DNA from: Arthrobacter sp. MA-N2 | Lineage (GTDB): Bacteria > Actinomycetota > Actinomycetes > Actinomycetales > Micrococcaceae | DNA length: 64,000 nucleotides | Direction of reading: 5' to 3' | Assembly (NCBI RefSeq): GCF_000517125.1 | Contig: NZ_KI912155.1 | Location: 1,612,694 to 1,676,693 of the forward strand | In this document: one piece after another, positions 16,501-24,688 of the stretch | How the letters are laid out: every line of letters begins with the position of its first letter | Position numbering within the stretch: position 1 is the stretch's first letter | Position numbers and translations under genes: made by a program | Notes under the pieces: generated by a model | The model's input: the letters and a program-made list of their open reading frames with translations, nothing else | The model's database searches: none | Told to the model about the DNA's origin: nothing

Positions 16501-18085
16501 TGTAGTAGGTGCAGCCGCTGAGCTGGTCACCGGTGGTGGGGAAGTAGTTCAACACATTGAAGGAGGCGATCTTCAGGTTGCCTCCCACGTTGGCCGGGGC
16601 CTGGGGCCGGCTTCCGGCGAAGCTGACCGGCTGCACGGAATCCGCGGTGGCCGGGGTCAGCTGGGAGAGCGGCTGGAATTTCCAGACGTTGTTCCCGTAG
16701 CCGAGGATCACGTTGGTACGGAAGCTCGCCGCCGATCCAACCCGGACGGGATCACTCGGGCTCAGGTAGGGGAGCGCCTCCGCCTTCGTGGAGGCGTCCT
16801 TGAGGAAGTTCGTGGACGCGCCGTCGTCGAGCTTGATGCCCCGCAGGGCGTTGTCCGCCACCACGGCGTTGTATTCCGGCGAGCCGTAGCTTGCCACTGC
16901 TGTGGGCTGGACCAAAGGGGAGGTCCCGCCCGCCAAAGTGATTTCGCCGTACTGGTTGAGCGAATAGTTGTCCGTCACCGTAAAGGGACCCTGTGGGGCG
17001 ACGAGCATGCCTTCGTAGCGCTCGCGGGTGGCTTCGTCAGCCGGCAGCGTGAAGTTGCTGGGCTTGACCTCAGGCGCGGCGTCGCTGAGCTTTTTGACTC
17101 CGGCTGCGTCTGTGCTGAGCTGCGTCTGGTTGGCGAACTCGCTCACCACGCCGGTGAGCTCGAGGTAGTCGCCGATCCGGGTGCTTTCCACGGTCGACGG
17201 CGAGTAGACGAAAATCGCGTCCGACGCCGTCCTGGCCGCCGGATCGTTGTCGCCGCCGGTTCCGGGGGTCTGAACGTAGTAGCCGTTGAAACCGCCCGTG
17301 GCGTAGACGGCCGTGACTTTGCCCCGGGTGGTCACCGTGGCACCGGTGAACGGGCTGGCTGCTCCGGTGCCTTGGATCTCCGCGATGGTCTTGGTCTCCG
17401 GGCCTGTCGGCGGAGGGGTTGTGGCCCCTGCCGCTGTCGGAGTGATCGCGGCGCTAAGGCTTAGGTCGGCGGCATTGTTGTTGGTGTCCGCTCCGTTGTT
17501 CCGGTTGAGGCTCCTGACATCGGTGTTGCTTGCCGGTGCGAGGGCTGTTGCGGTCTCGAAGGTGTTCGTGGTGCCGTAGCCGAGCAGATCGGCTACGGCG
17601 GGGTTGCCCACTACGGAACCCGTGGGGAGCGGGTTCACTGCGGTGCCTTGTTTCGCGAGGACGATCGTGCCGGCACTCCCGCTGGGGTTGAGCGTGCCGG
17701 AGCCGTCGACGTCGGCGGCTGGCAATTCTGCCGCCGTCGAGGCCGCGTTGTTGCTGGCGCCCTTGACGAGGAAGTATCCCTTGGCCGGGATGCTGCCGCT
17801 GAGGGGAGTGATGAAGGTGGGCGGATTGACGTTGCTCGCCGCACGGTATTGGAGGGACCATCCGCTCAGGCTTACGGCGGAGTCGGAGCTGTTGTACAGC
17901 TCCACGAACTTGTTCCGGAAGGCGGCTCCGGCGCTGCCGCCACTCAGATAGGCCTCGTTGATCACCACCGACGCGCCTGTTGCAGGGGGTGTATCGGCTG
18001 CCATCGCCGGTACGGTCGCGAGCGGGGCTGCTAGCAATCCCGCTGACACCACCAAACCGACGAGTTTCCCATTTTTAAATTGCAT
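13589..18085 (-). CDS. Secreted ExeM/NucH-type endonuclease fused to 5'-nucleotidase
   Basis: 1498 aa. An N-terminal signal peptide ends near ATVPAMAAD. Next come a lamin-tail domain (VVINEAYLSGGSAG, FVELYNSS), an OB-fold segment (about 230-340), an endonuclease/exonuclease/phosphatase domain starting at LKIASFNVLNYF with GDFNAYSKEDP and SDHDPVVVG motifs, then a calcineurin-type 5'-nucleotidase (LQFLGINDFHGR, AGDNIGAS, VGNHEFDGG, GHTHKEY) with its C-terminal substrate domain. It would degrade extracellular DNA and dephosphorylate the nucleotides. No sortase or clear membrane anchor is visible at the C-terminus. The gene is bracketed by two copies of one palindromic repeat. Confidence 0.92.
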   Translation of the reverse strand: MQFKNGKLVGLVVSAGLLAAPLATVPAMAADTPPATGASVVINEAYLSGGSAGAAFRNKFVELYNSSDSAVSLSGWSLQYRAASNVNPPTFITPLSGSIPAKGYFLVKGASNNAASTAAELPAADVDGSGTLNPSGSAGTIVLAKQGTAVNPLPTGSVVGNPAVADLLGYGTTNTFETATALAPASNTDVRSLNRNNGADTNNNAADLSLSAAITPTAAGATTPPPTGPETKTIAEIQGTGAASPFTGATVTTRGKVTAVYATGGFNGYYVQTPGTGGDNDPAARTASDAIFVYSPSTVESTRIGDYLELTGVVSEFANQTQLSTDAAGVKKLSDAAPEVKPSNFTLPADEATRERYEGMLVAPQGPFTVTDNYSLNQYGEITLAGGTSPLVQPTAVASYGSPEYNAVVADNALRGIKLDDGASTNFLKDASTKAEALPYLSPSDPVRVGSAASFRTNVILGYGNNVWKFQPLSQLTPATADSVQPVSFAGSRPQAPANVGGNLKIASFNVLNYFPTTGDQLSGCTYYTDRDGNPITVKDGCNARGAANAENLQRQQAKIVAAITKSGADVVSLEEIENSAQFGKNRDDALAKLVDSLNIETPGIWDYVRTPANAPPLSDEDMIRTAFIFKKATAEPLGESIIHNDTVAFASARKPLAQVFKPVGASDDKKFIAIVNHFKSKGSAVTPDDTDKGQGASNIARTKQAQSLLTFADGLKSSMGTDKVFLIGDFNAYSKEDPINVLTGAGYADLETTTGKHSYLFGGMVGSLDHILASPAAHEVVTGTDIWNINSVESVAFEYSRYNNNVVDYYAADQFRASDHDPVVVGLNLPATPASVDLQFLGINDFHGRIDSNTVLFASTIEQLRAGAAPGSTAFISAGDNIGASLFASAVAKDQPTIDVLNALELKASAVGNHEFDGGWADLRDRVIAGGNNAKFPLLGANVYQKGSTTPVLPEYTVLDMNGVKVAVIGTVTQETPSLVSPAGIADLEFGDPVDAVNRVAAKIKAGKLADVIVAEIHDGAGAGTPEGATIDQEIAAGGPFAKLVKETTPDVAAIFTGHTHKEYAWDAPILDAKGQPTGKTRPIVQTGNYGENIGRITLTLDTKTMAVTAYTAGNVKRSTTDMSGTYPRVAQVKAIVDKALADAAAVGNHPIGAVTGDITTAFTPDPAGGTPKRDDRASESTLGNLVADSLVDTLKAPELGGAEIGVVNPGGLRNELYYAPDGTITYAEANAVLPFVNNLWTTSLTGAKFKALLEQQWQTNADGSVPSRPYLQLGVSKNVNYTYDAGRAAGDRVTSVWVNGALIDPTKLYRIGTFSFLAAGGDNFRVFTEGSNTKDSGLVDRDAWIKYLREHQPVSPDFARRSVAVANTTAAEVKNGDAVTLAVSKLNLTSLGSPQNTSLRAVFTDAKGLATQLGTVAVTSGAATVNVKVPAGAAAGTGTLALTAVESGTVVKTAVKVALPLPPKCTAPVMPSKWYDILGWLKYAFAWLEYQGCLRG

Positions 18086-18247
18086 TAGCTCAAACTTTCA
18101 ATTGGCCGTGTGGGCGCACTGGAAGACGCCCGTCGCGTGTGTTGTCGGGCGGTGAACCGGGCTTTACTCCGGTGGGGATATCACGCTCGGCATCACATCA
18201 GGCGTGGGTGAATACCGGGTTGCCATGTGGTGACGGCACAAACAATA

Positions 18248-18330
18248 GAGAGCATGCCCTCCATTTGACGCGGGGAGTGGACATAATCCCAATATGTCCA
18301 CTCCCCGCGTCGTGGGGGGAGCATGCTCTC
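18248..18330. repeat. Palindromic repeat, copy 2 (GAGCATGCTC family)
   Basis: Nested inverted repeats: GAGAGCATGCCCTCC with GGGGGAGCATGCTCTC outside, and 18267-18285 perfectly paired with 18293-18311 inside (19 bp, ending GTGGACATA / TATGTCCAC) around a 7-nt loop. It is better preserved than copy 1. Confidence 0.85.
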
Positions 18331-18365
18331 TGGTAGGTGGCGGGCTGCGCCTGGCTGGTGTGGGC

Positions 18366-19145
18366 TTATGCGGGCTGGTTTTCGATGAGTTTGAAGATCG
18401 CACCCGTCGGGTCGGTCAGGGTGGCCATCCGGCCGTAGGGAGTGTCCTCAGCCGCCTGGACGATGGTGGCGCCCAGGGAGACGGCCTTCTCGATGGAGGC
18501 ATCGACCTTGTCCACAGCGAAATAGACGCCCCAGTAGGACGGCACCTCGGCGGGCAGGAAACCGGAGGCATCCATGATGCCTGCCTTGGCTTGGTCCCCC
18601 GCCCCGAGCGTGGTGTAACGGAACTCCGGTGAGTCACCCATGACGGTGGTTTCCCAGCCGAAGACGTTCTGGTAGAAGGAAACTGCCGAATCGTACTCCT
18701 TGGCGAACAGCTCGTGCCAGGCGGGTGCACCTGTTTCGGCAGCCACCTGGTAACCCTTCATCTCGCCGAACTGCCAGGCACCGATGGCCGCCCCGGAGGA
18801 ATCTCCATACATTGCCATGGTTCCCTGCTCCGGCACTTCCATGGGTTCCATATACACCTGGCCGCCGTTGGCGACGGCTGCTGCAGTGGTGGCCTTAATG
18901 TCGTCAGTGCGCAGGTACGTGGACCAGACGTCGGGCATCTGCGCCATGTTTTCTTGCTTCTGCATGATCCCGGCTACCAACTTGCCGTCCTTGGAGGCCG
19001 TGATGTAGCCGCCGTACTTTTCTTGGTCCCCGGTCTCATAGGTCCAGCCGAAGAGGGTGTTGTAGAAGGACTTTGCTTTCTCCGGGTCCGAGGTCATCAG
19101 GTCGATCCAGCAAGGTGATCCGGGGGTGATGTCAGGCGTGGGCAT
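18366..19145 (-). CDS. VOC (glyoxalase-fold) family protein, two domains
   Basis: 259 aa made of two VOC modules (about 8-120 and 135-258). Each has the family's opening pattern (PCWIDLMTSDPEKAKSFYNTLFGW; WHELFAKEYDSAVSFYQNVFGW). Members include glyoxalases, dioxygenases and antibiotic-binding proteins; which applies here is unknown. ATG at 19145 has AGGAG 6 nt upstream. The gene is monocistronic. Confidence 0.8.
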   Translation of the reverse strand: MPTPDITPGSPCWIDLMTSDPEKAKSFYNTLFGWTYETGDQEKYGGYITASKDGKLVAGIMQKQENMAQMPDVWSTYLRTDDIKATTAAAVANGGQVYMEPMEVPEQGTMAMYGDSSGAAIGAWQFGEMKGYQVAAETGAPAWHELFAKEYDSAVSFYQNVFGWETTVMGDSPEFRYTTLGAGDQAKAGIMDASGFLPAEVPSYWGVYFAVDKVDASIEKAVSLGATIVQAAEDTPYGRMATLTDPTGAIFKLIENQPA

Positions 19146-19256
19146 GTTTGCTCCTGGGTAGTTACCGATGCTGTTGCTGCGGTTTCATGAGTGGGTGGTG
19201 GAGACAGACAAAACCCTATGCGGGGCCCCTGACAGTTTCAATGCTTTCGGCGGGGG

Positions 19257-20135
19257 CTATCCCATCACGAGCATCAAGACGAAGTAGATCGCGCCGCCGA
19301 CCACCGAGTAAATGGCGAATGGCGTCAGGGTGCGCGTCTCAAAGAAACGGAGGAGGAACTTCGTGGCGAACCATGCGGCGACACCGGCGCACAGCGCACC
19401 CACCAGGAACACGCCGCGCTCGTCGGCCATGGCCGGGGCGAAGAGTTCGGGAAGCTTGAGCAGGGCGGCCGCACCGATGATCGGCGTCGCGAGCAGGAAG
19501 CTGAACCTCGCGGCGTTCTCGTTGTTCAGCCCCGAAAGCAAGCCGCCGGCCATGGACGAGCCGGAGCGGGAGATTCCCGGGATCAGGGCGGCCGCTTGGG
19601 CCGTTCCGATTCCCAAGGCACGCTTCCACGACAAGGTGGCGATTTCGGCGTCGGAAGCTGTGGCGGTCACCGGTTGCGCCGCGGCGCGGCGGCTGTCCCT
19701 TGTCCGCAGACGTTCGGCCCCAAAAAGGACAAGGCCGTTGACCACAAGGAAGGCGGCAGCGATCAGCGGGGATCCAAAGAGGTTACGAATGGGCTTTTCC
19801 AAAACCAGGCCGATGATTCCGGCCGGTACGGTGCCGACGACAAGCAACCAGCCGAGCTTTGCGTAGGTGTCTGAGGGCGCGATCTTCCTGTCCCGGATGG
19901 AGCGTCCGAGACCCTTGGCGATTTCAATCCAGTCCCGGAGGAAGAAGAAGAACAGTACGACTGCTGTCGCTAGATGTGTGGCTATGAGGAAGTTCAGGAA
20001 TCCTGGTGCCGTCTGGTCCAGGCCCCAACCGAAGAGCTTGGGCAAGATGACGCTGTGGCCGAGGCTGGAAATCGGGAAGAGCTCGGTGATTCCCTGCAGC
20101 AGGCCCATGACGATGGCCTGGATCATATTAATCAT
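19257..20135 (-). CDS. uppP: Undecaprenyl-diphosphatase
   Basis: 292 aa, polytopic membrane protein of the UppP/BacA family. The N-terminal motif MGLLQGITELFPISSLGH carries the conserved Glu and PISS..H; a second motif PGISRSGSSM carries the catalytic Arg/Ser set. It removes phosphate from undecaprenyl pyrophosphate to recycle the peptidoglycan lipid carrier and can give bacitracin tolerance. ATG at 20135 matches the family's usual start and lies 7 nt after TAGGAT. Confidence 0.95.
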   Translation of the reverse strand: MINMIQAIVMGLLQGITELFPISSLGHSVILPKLFGWGLDQTAPGFLNFLIATHLATAVVLFFFFLRDWIEIAKGLGRSIRDRKIAPSDTYAKLGWLLVVGTVPAGIIGLVLEKPIRNLFGSPLIAAAFLVVNGLVLFGAERLRTRDSRRAAAQPVTATASDAEIATLSWKRALGIGTAQAAALIPGISRSGSSMAGGLLSGLNNENAARFSFLLATPIIGAAALLKLPELFAPAMADERGVFLVGALCAGVAAWFATKFLLRFFETRTLTPFAIYSVVGGAIYFVLMLVMG

Positions 20136-20244
20136 GGGCTCGATCCTAGCCAATAGCGGTTACTGGGAGATGAACGTTTGCTGGGAGGCAGCCGTGTGCC
20201 GGCAGGTGAACGCGGCTAATAGGGCAGGTGGCTAGTATCGACGA

Positions 20245-21018
20245 ATGACCCAAGAGCGATGGCGGCAGGTTTCCGAGTGGCCTATGGTGGCGGCAGCAGT
20301 GCTGTTCCTGGCGGCCTACTCGTTCCAGGTGATCGCCAATCTCAGTGAGGCCCAGTCCACCGTCGTTGAGACCATCATCTGGGTCACATGGCTGGTGTTT
20401 GCCCTCGACTACGCCATGTGCCTCCTCTTGGCGCGGCGTCGCGCTCGGTGGTTTGTGCGAAATCTCCATGAGTTGCTGATACTGGCTCTCCCGGTCCTGC
20501 GACCGCTGAGGCTGTTGCGGCTCGTAACACTACTGAAGCTGCTTCATCGCACTGCCGGAAACGCCATGCGGGGCCGCATTCTCACTTTTGTCCTCGGGTC
20601 CGCGGCCCTCCTGACGTACTGCGGTGCGCTCGCCGTGCTCGATGCTGAAGAGAACGCCCCGGGCGCCAACATCACCAGCTTTGGCGATGCCATCTGGTGG
20701 GCCATGGTCACGATCACCACCGTGGGCTATGGGGACCATTACCCGGTGACCGTGGTGGGTCGCTGCGTTGCCGCGGGATTGATGGTCTGTGGAATCGCTG
20801 TCTTGGGCGTCGTGACCGCCTCGGTTGCCTCGTGGCTGGTGGAACAGGTCTCCTCGGGAGCTGCGGCTGCCGCGACAGTCGCCGAGGAGCCCATGAGGCA
20901 GGAGATTCGCCGGCTGGCCGAGCAGGTCGAGCGGTTGAGTGCCCTCTTGGAAAACGCCGACGGCGGGCTACAGGGCGGCGTTCCCGGAGCCAGCGGCGAC
21001 CACTCGCCGTCGCCGTAG
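20245..21018 (+). CDS. Voltage-gated-like potassium channel
   Basis: 257 aa with six predicted membrane helices. Helix 4 is arginine-rich (PVLRPLRLLRLVTLLKLLHR), as in voltage sensors. The pore loop carries the K+ selectivity filter TTVGYGD, and a cytoplasmic coiled-coil tail (RQEIRRLAEQVERLSALL) probably supports tetramer assembly. ATG lies 6 nt after TAGTAT, suggesting a leaderless mRNA. It runs divergently from uppP. Confidence 0.9.
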   Translation: MTQERWRQVSEWPMVAAAVLFLAAYSFQVIANLSEAQSTVVETIIWVTWLVFALDYAMCLLLARRRARWFVRNLHELLILALPVLRPLRLLRLVTLLKLLHRTAGNAMRGRILTFVLGSAALLTYCGALAVLDAEENAPGANITSFGDAIWWAMVTITTVGYGDHYPVTVVGRCVAAGLMVCGIAVLGVVTASVASWLVEQVSSGAAAAATVAEEPMRQEIRRLAEQVERLSALLENADGGLQGGVPGASGDHSPSP

Positions 21019-21036
21019 CCCGCCAAAGGTGGGTTC

Positions 21037-23658
21037 TTAGTCCTCGCTTCCGCGGACTGGGATGCTCGCGGAAGAGATCAGGACGGCGTTTTTTTCTTTG
21101 TTGGTGGCGGGTCGGATTTGGCCGCGTTCGGGGACGAAGACGATGTCCTCGTCTTTTTGGTCGGGGGCGTTGACGAAGGAGCGGAAGCGGCGGAGGCGTT
21201 CGGGGTCTTTGAGGGTTTGGGCCCATTCGTCCTGGTACGTGTCGATGTGCCGGGCCATGGCGGTTTCGAGGTCGTTGGCGATGCCGAGTGAGTCGTGGAT
21301 GATGACTTGGCGTATGTGTTGGAGGCCGCCGTCGAGTTCTTCTTGCCAGTGGGCGGTGCGTTGGAGGCGGTCGGCGGTGCGGATGTAGTACATGAGGTAG
21401 CGGTCGATGTATTTGATGAGGGTTTCGTCGTTCAAGCCGCCGGCGAGGAGTTGCGCGTGGGCGGGGTTTGCTCCGCCGTTGCCGCCGACGTAGAGGTTCC
21501 AGCCTTCCGAAGTGGCGATGATGCCGACGTCTTTGCCGCGGGCTTCGGCGCATTCGCGGGCGCAGCCGGAGACGCCCATTTTGAATTTGTGGGGGCTGCG
21601 TAGTCCGCGGTATCGCAGTTCGAGGTTGATGGCCATGGCGACGGAGTCTTGGACGCCGTAGCGGCACCAGGTGGAGCCGACGCAGGATTTCACGGTGCGC
21701 AGGCTTTTGCCGTAGGCCTGGCCGGATTCGAAGCCGGCGTCGACGAGTTCTTTCCAGATGTCGGGGAGTTGTTCGAGGCGGGCGCCGAACATGTCGATGC
21801 GTTGGCCGCCGGTGATTTTTGTGTAGAGGCGGTATTTCTGGGCGACGGCGGCGATGATGCCCAGGCCGTGGGGGGTGATTTCGCCGCCGGGGATGCGGGG
21901 GACTACGGAGTAGGTGCCGTCTTTTTGCATGTTGGCCAGGGCGCGGTCGTTGGTGTCTTGCAGGGTGCCGCGGCCGGCGTCGAGCACGTACGCGGAGTGT
22001 TGGGAGGCGAGGATGGAGGCGATGGTGGGTTTGCAGATGTCGCAGCCGGCGCCGGTGCCGTATTTGGCCAGGATGTCTTCGAAGGAGTCCAGTTCCAGGA
22101 CGCGGATGGCGTCGAAGAGTTCTTGGCGGGAGAGGTTGAAGTGTTCGCAGAGGGCTTTGGAGATTTCGATGCCGGATTTGTTCAGTTCGGTTTCGAGGAG
22201 TTTTTTGAGCATGGGCACGCAGGAGCCGCATTGGGTGCCGGCGCGGGTGCAGGTTTTGAGTTCGCCCAGTTCCTGGACGGGGGTGTTGCCGTCGCAGGCG
22301 CCGCAGGCGTTGATGGCCTCGCGGATGGTCCCGGCGGGGATGTTGTTGCAGGAGCACAGGATCGCGTCGTCGGGCAGTTCGGTGTCGGGGGCGTCCGTGT
22401 TTCCTGCGGCGGTGAGGTAGGCGCCGGGTTCGGCGGGGAGTTCGCGGCCGAGCAGGGGGCGCAGGCTCATGTAGGGGGTGGCGTCGCCGACGAAGATCCC
22501 GCCGAGGAGGGTTTTGGCGTCGTCGGTGGTGACGATTTTCTGGTAGACGCCGCGGGCGGGGTCGGCGTAGACGATTTCCAGGGCGTGTTTGGTGGTGGCG
22601 AAGGCGTCGCCGAAGCTGGCGACGTCCACGCCGGAGAGTTTGAGTTTGGTGGCGGTGTCGAAACCGGGGAAGGTCGCGTGTCCGCCGTGCAGGCGGTCGG
22701 CGACGATCTCGGCCATCGTGTTCGCCGGCGCCACGAGCCCCAGGCACATCCCGCCGAAGTTCGCGACTTCACCAATGGCGAAGATACCGGGGACTTCGGT
22801 CTCGCAACTATCGGAAATGACAACACCGCCGCGCTGGCCGAGCGTGAAGACCTGCTCCTCGCCTTCCGCGGCACGGAAGAGTTCATCGCGCGGCCTCACT
22901 CCGATCGCGACGATCACGATGTCGGCGTCGATGATCCGGCCGTCGGCCATGAGGACACCGGTGACCTGGCCGTCGTCGTCGGACAAGACTTCGGAGGGGA
23001 ACACGCCGCCGTGGATTTCGAAGCCCTTGTCTTTGATGAGGCGGCCCAGTGCTTGACCGGCGCCTTCGTCGAGCTGCGTGGCCATCAGCCATGATGCGCC
23101 GTCGATGACGATGGGGTTGGCGCCCAACCGTTCCGTGCCTGCGGCCGATTCGAGGCCGAGGAGACCGCCGCCGATGGTGACGGTCTTGACCTTGCGGCCC
23201 AGTTTCTCCGTGAGCTGCGTGATGGCCTCATTAATGGCCCACACGTCGTCGAGCGTGCGGTAGACATGCGTGTGCTCGGCGCCCGGGATGGGCAGGCGGG
23301 CGGCAGTCGAACCCGTCGCGACCACGAGGGCGTCGTATTCGTAGCTGTTGCCGGCCGCGGTTTTCACGGACTTGGCTGCGGCGTTGATCTTCACCACCCG
23401 CTCGCCCGTGCGCAGGTCCAGGGCGTCGTGCTCCCACATGGACATGTCCCCCAGGGTGAGGTCGTAATCCACCTCGATGAGGGCCTTGCTCAGCGTGACC
23501 CGGTCATAGGGAAGATGCGCTTCTTCGGTGAGGACCGTGACGTGCCAGCCCTCAAGACCGCGCGTGTGCATGGCATCGGCAAAACGGTGGGCCGCAGGGC
23601 CTCCGCCTGCAACAACAACACGGCGCAGGTCATCTGAAGGGGAAGAATATCCGGTCAC
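21037..23658 (-). CDS. nirB: NAD(P)H-dependent assimilatory nitrite reductase, large subunit
   Basis: 873 aa, full length. N-terminal FAD site VVVAGGGPAA, NAD(P)H site GGGLLGLE, a BFD-like [2Fe-2S] domain (CSCNN ... CGSC) and the C-terminal sirohaem/[4Fe-4S] domain with Cys659, Cys665 (CVGSTWC) and Cys699, Cys703 (CAREC). It reduces nitrite to ammonium with six electrons. GTG at 23658 has GAAAGG 6 nt upstream. Codon choice changes sharply at about 22,700: the 3' two thirds use AAA, GAA and CAA almost exclusively with C-ending codons elsewhere, unlike the 5' third. The partner nirD is transcribed divergently rather than downstream. Confidence 0.96.
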   Translation of the reverse strand: MTGYSSPSDDLRRVVVAGGGPAAHRFADAMHTRGLEGWHVTVLTEEAHLPYDRVTLSKALIEVDYDLTLGDMSMWEHDALDLRTGERVVKINAAAKSVKTAAGNSYEYDALVVATGSTAARLPIPGAEHTHVYRTLDDVWAINEAITQLTEKLGRKVKTVTIGGGLLGLESAAGTERLGANPIVIDGASWLMATQLDEGAGQALGRLIKDKGFEIHGGVFPSEVLSDDDGQVTGVLMADGRIIDADIVIVAIGVRPRDELFRAAEGEEQVFTLGQRGGVVISDSCETEVPGIFAIGEVANFGGMCLGLVAPANTMAEIVADRLHGGHATFPGFDTATKLKLSGVDVASFGDAFATTKHALEIVYADPARGVYQKIVTTDDAKTLLGGIFVGDATPYMSLRPLLGRELPAEPGAYLTAAGNTDAPDTELPDDAILCSCNNIPAGTIREAINACGACDGNTPVQELGELKTCTRAGTQCGSCVPMLKKLLETELNKSGIEISKALCEHFNLSRQELFDAIRVLELDSFEDILAKYGTGAGCDICKPTIASILASQHSAYVLDAGRGTLQDTNDRALANMQKDGTYSVVPRIPGGEITPHGLGIIAAVAQKYRLYTKITGGQRIDMFGARLEQLPDIWKELVDAGFESGQAYGKSLRTVKSCVGSTWCRYGVQDSVAMAINLELRYRGLRSPHKFKMGVSGCARECAEARGKDVGIIATSEGWNLYVGGNGGANPAHAQLLAGGLNDETLIKYIDRYLMYYIRTADRLQRTAHWQEELDGGLQHIRQVIIHDSLGIANDLETAMARHIDTYQDEWAQTLKDPERLRRFRSFVNAPDQKDEDIVFVPERGQIRPATNKEKNAVLISSASIPVRGSED

Positions 23659-23725
23659 GGGCGGCCTTTCGCATGTGCCGCGGAACCGTCATCCGCGACT
23701 TGTCACTTCAGACTAAAGACGGGCA

Positions 23726-23752
23726 GTTTCGCGTCAGTTTCCCTTGTGTTTC
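23726..23752. promoter_or_regulatory. Probable GlnR-type box: three GTTTC repeats, 11-bp period
   Basis: GTTTC-N6-GTTTC-N6-GTTTC (read as GAAAC repeats on the other strand) lies in the nirB/nirD divergent gap. GlnR sites in actinomycetes are GAAAC / GTNAC half-sites with 6-nt spacers, and nir genes are classic targets. Nitrogen control of both genes is inferred. Confidence 0.55.
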
Positions 23753-23937
23753 CGGGGCTTAACTTCCGCATCACGGTGAGGATTGCGGTGATGTGAGGTC
23801 TCCTTTACGAGCAGGACACATCGATTGCATTCCGGCGAAACACGGCGGGCCTACGGTGAAGGAGTGGCCGCAAACGGCCCGTGCCTGACGGCGGAATTGG
23901 ATCCGCCCGACAGGCAGGCTAAACGATAGGGGCTGAA

Positions 23938-24309
23938 ATGACCGTCATTCTGGATCGGGAAGAACAACTGACGAACGCGCCGATCGCGTCCGGCTGGCAC
24001 CGCGTCTGCGCAATCGACGAGCTGGAACCGGCCTGGGGCGAAGCTGCCCTGCTCGGAGGCAAGCAAGTAGCACTATTCCGCACCATGCAGGATGAAGTCC
24101 TCGCGGTGTCCCAGCAGGACCCGTCAACGTTGTCCAACGTCATGGCGCGGGGAATCGTCGGTTCCCGGGGCAGCCGACCCACCATCGCCTCGCCGCTTCA
24201 TAAAGAGGTCTACGACCTCGAAACCGGCGAATGCTTCACCAACCCCGAACTGCGGCTCGCAATCTACGCCACACGTCTGGTGGACGGATACATTGAGGTA
24301 GCCGTCTAA
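23938..24309 (+). CDS. nirD: Nitrite reductase, small subunit
   Basis: 123 aa, with the Rieske-like NirD fold but without the cluster-binding Cys/His pairs, as usual for this subunit (VCAIDELEPAWGEAALLGGKQVALFR ... GIVGSRGSRPTIASPLHKEVYDLETGEC). It completes the NirB enzyme. ATG at 23938 has AGGGG about 7 nt upstream. The gene is divergent from nirB, an unusual layout, and is followed by a strong hairpin. Confidence 0.92.
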   Translation: MTVILDREEQLTNAPIASGWHRVCAIDELEPAWGEAALLGGKQVALFRTMQDEVLAVSQQDPSTLSNVMARGIVGSRGSRPTIASPLHKEVYDLETGECFTNPELRLAIYATRLVDGYIEVAV

Positions 24310-24332
24310 GCTGCCAGCGCTCGACGCCGATC

Positions 24333-24362
24333 ATGGCCGGTTCCGCTCGCGGAACCGGCCAT
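24333..24362 (+). terminator. Terminator of nirD
   Basis: Perfect 14-bp stem ATGGCCGGTTCCGC / GCGGAACCGGCCAT with a 2-nt loop, then a T-containing tail (TCGCGTTTTCTT). Confidence 0.75.
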
Positions 24363-24416
24363 TCGCGTTTTCTTGGCGGGTCCCCACCCCGGCCCTTAGG
24401 ACCCGGCGGTTAAGGA

Positions 24417-24463
24417 GAGAGGCCGGTTCGTGGAATCCAAAGATTCGCACGAACCGGCCTCTC
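24417..24463 (-). terminator. Hairpin downstream of tRNA-Ser(UGA)
   Basis: GAGAGGCCGGTTCGTG pairs perfectly with CACGAACCGGCCTCTC. On the minus strand it lies just past the tRNA and is followed by a pyrimidine run, so it probably ends the tRNA transcript. Confidence 0.6.
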
Positions 24464-24486
24464 AGCTGCGCAAACGATGCGCCACG

Positions 24487-24574
24487 CGGAAGGTAAGGGA
24501 TTTGAACCCTTGGTGCGGGGTTACCGCACACTGGTTTTCAAGACCAGCTCCTTAGGCCGCTCGGACAACCTTCC
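24487..24574 (-). tRNA. tRNA-Ser (anticodon UGA)
   Basis: Class II tRNA on the minus strand: acceptor GGAAGGT/ACCTTCC, anticodon stem-loop CTGGTCTTGAAAACCAG (anticodon TGA), long variable arm, T-arm AAGGGTTCAAATCCCTT. CCA is not encoded. Confidence 0.95.
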
Positions 24575-24688
24575 CTGCCTAGTAGTGTTTCATAGGGAGT
24601 TGGCTGCGCCAAAAACCTGCCGCTGCGATAAACACGGTTAAGGTGTCCCAAAGGCTAACTGCATTGAGCAAGGAATCGGGAGCACTTC

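Noticed and set aside
18150..18214. GGTGAAC / GGTGAAT sites upstream of the nuclease/nucleotidase gene as a PHO box
   Set aside because: The two half-sites are about 56 bp apart without intervening 11-bp units, unlike the array at 45577-45620.
20714..23094. Long open frames (677 and 481 codons) overlapping nirB in other phases
   Set aside because: Their composition is Arg/Pro- or Gly/Val-rich with no motif; they arise from the peculiar codon bias of the nirB 3' part.
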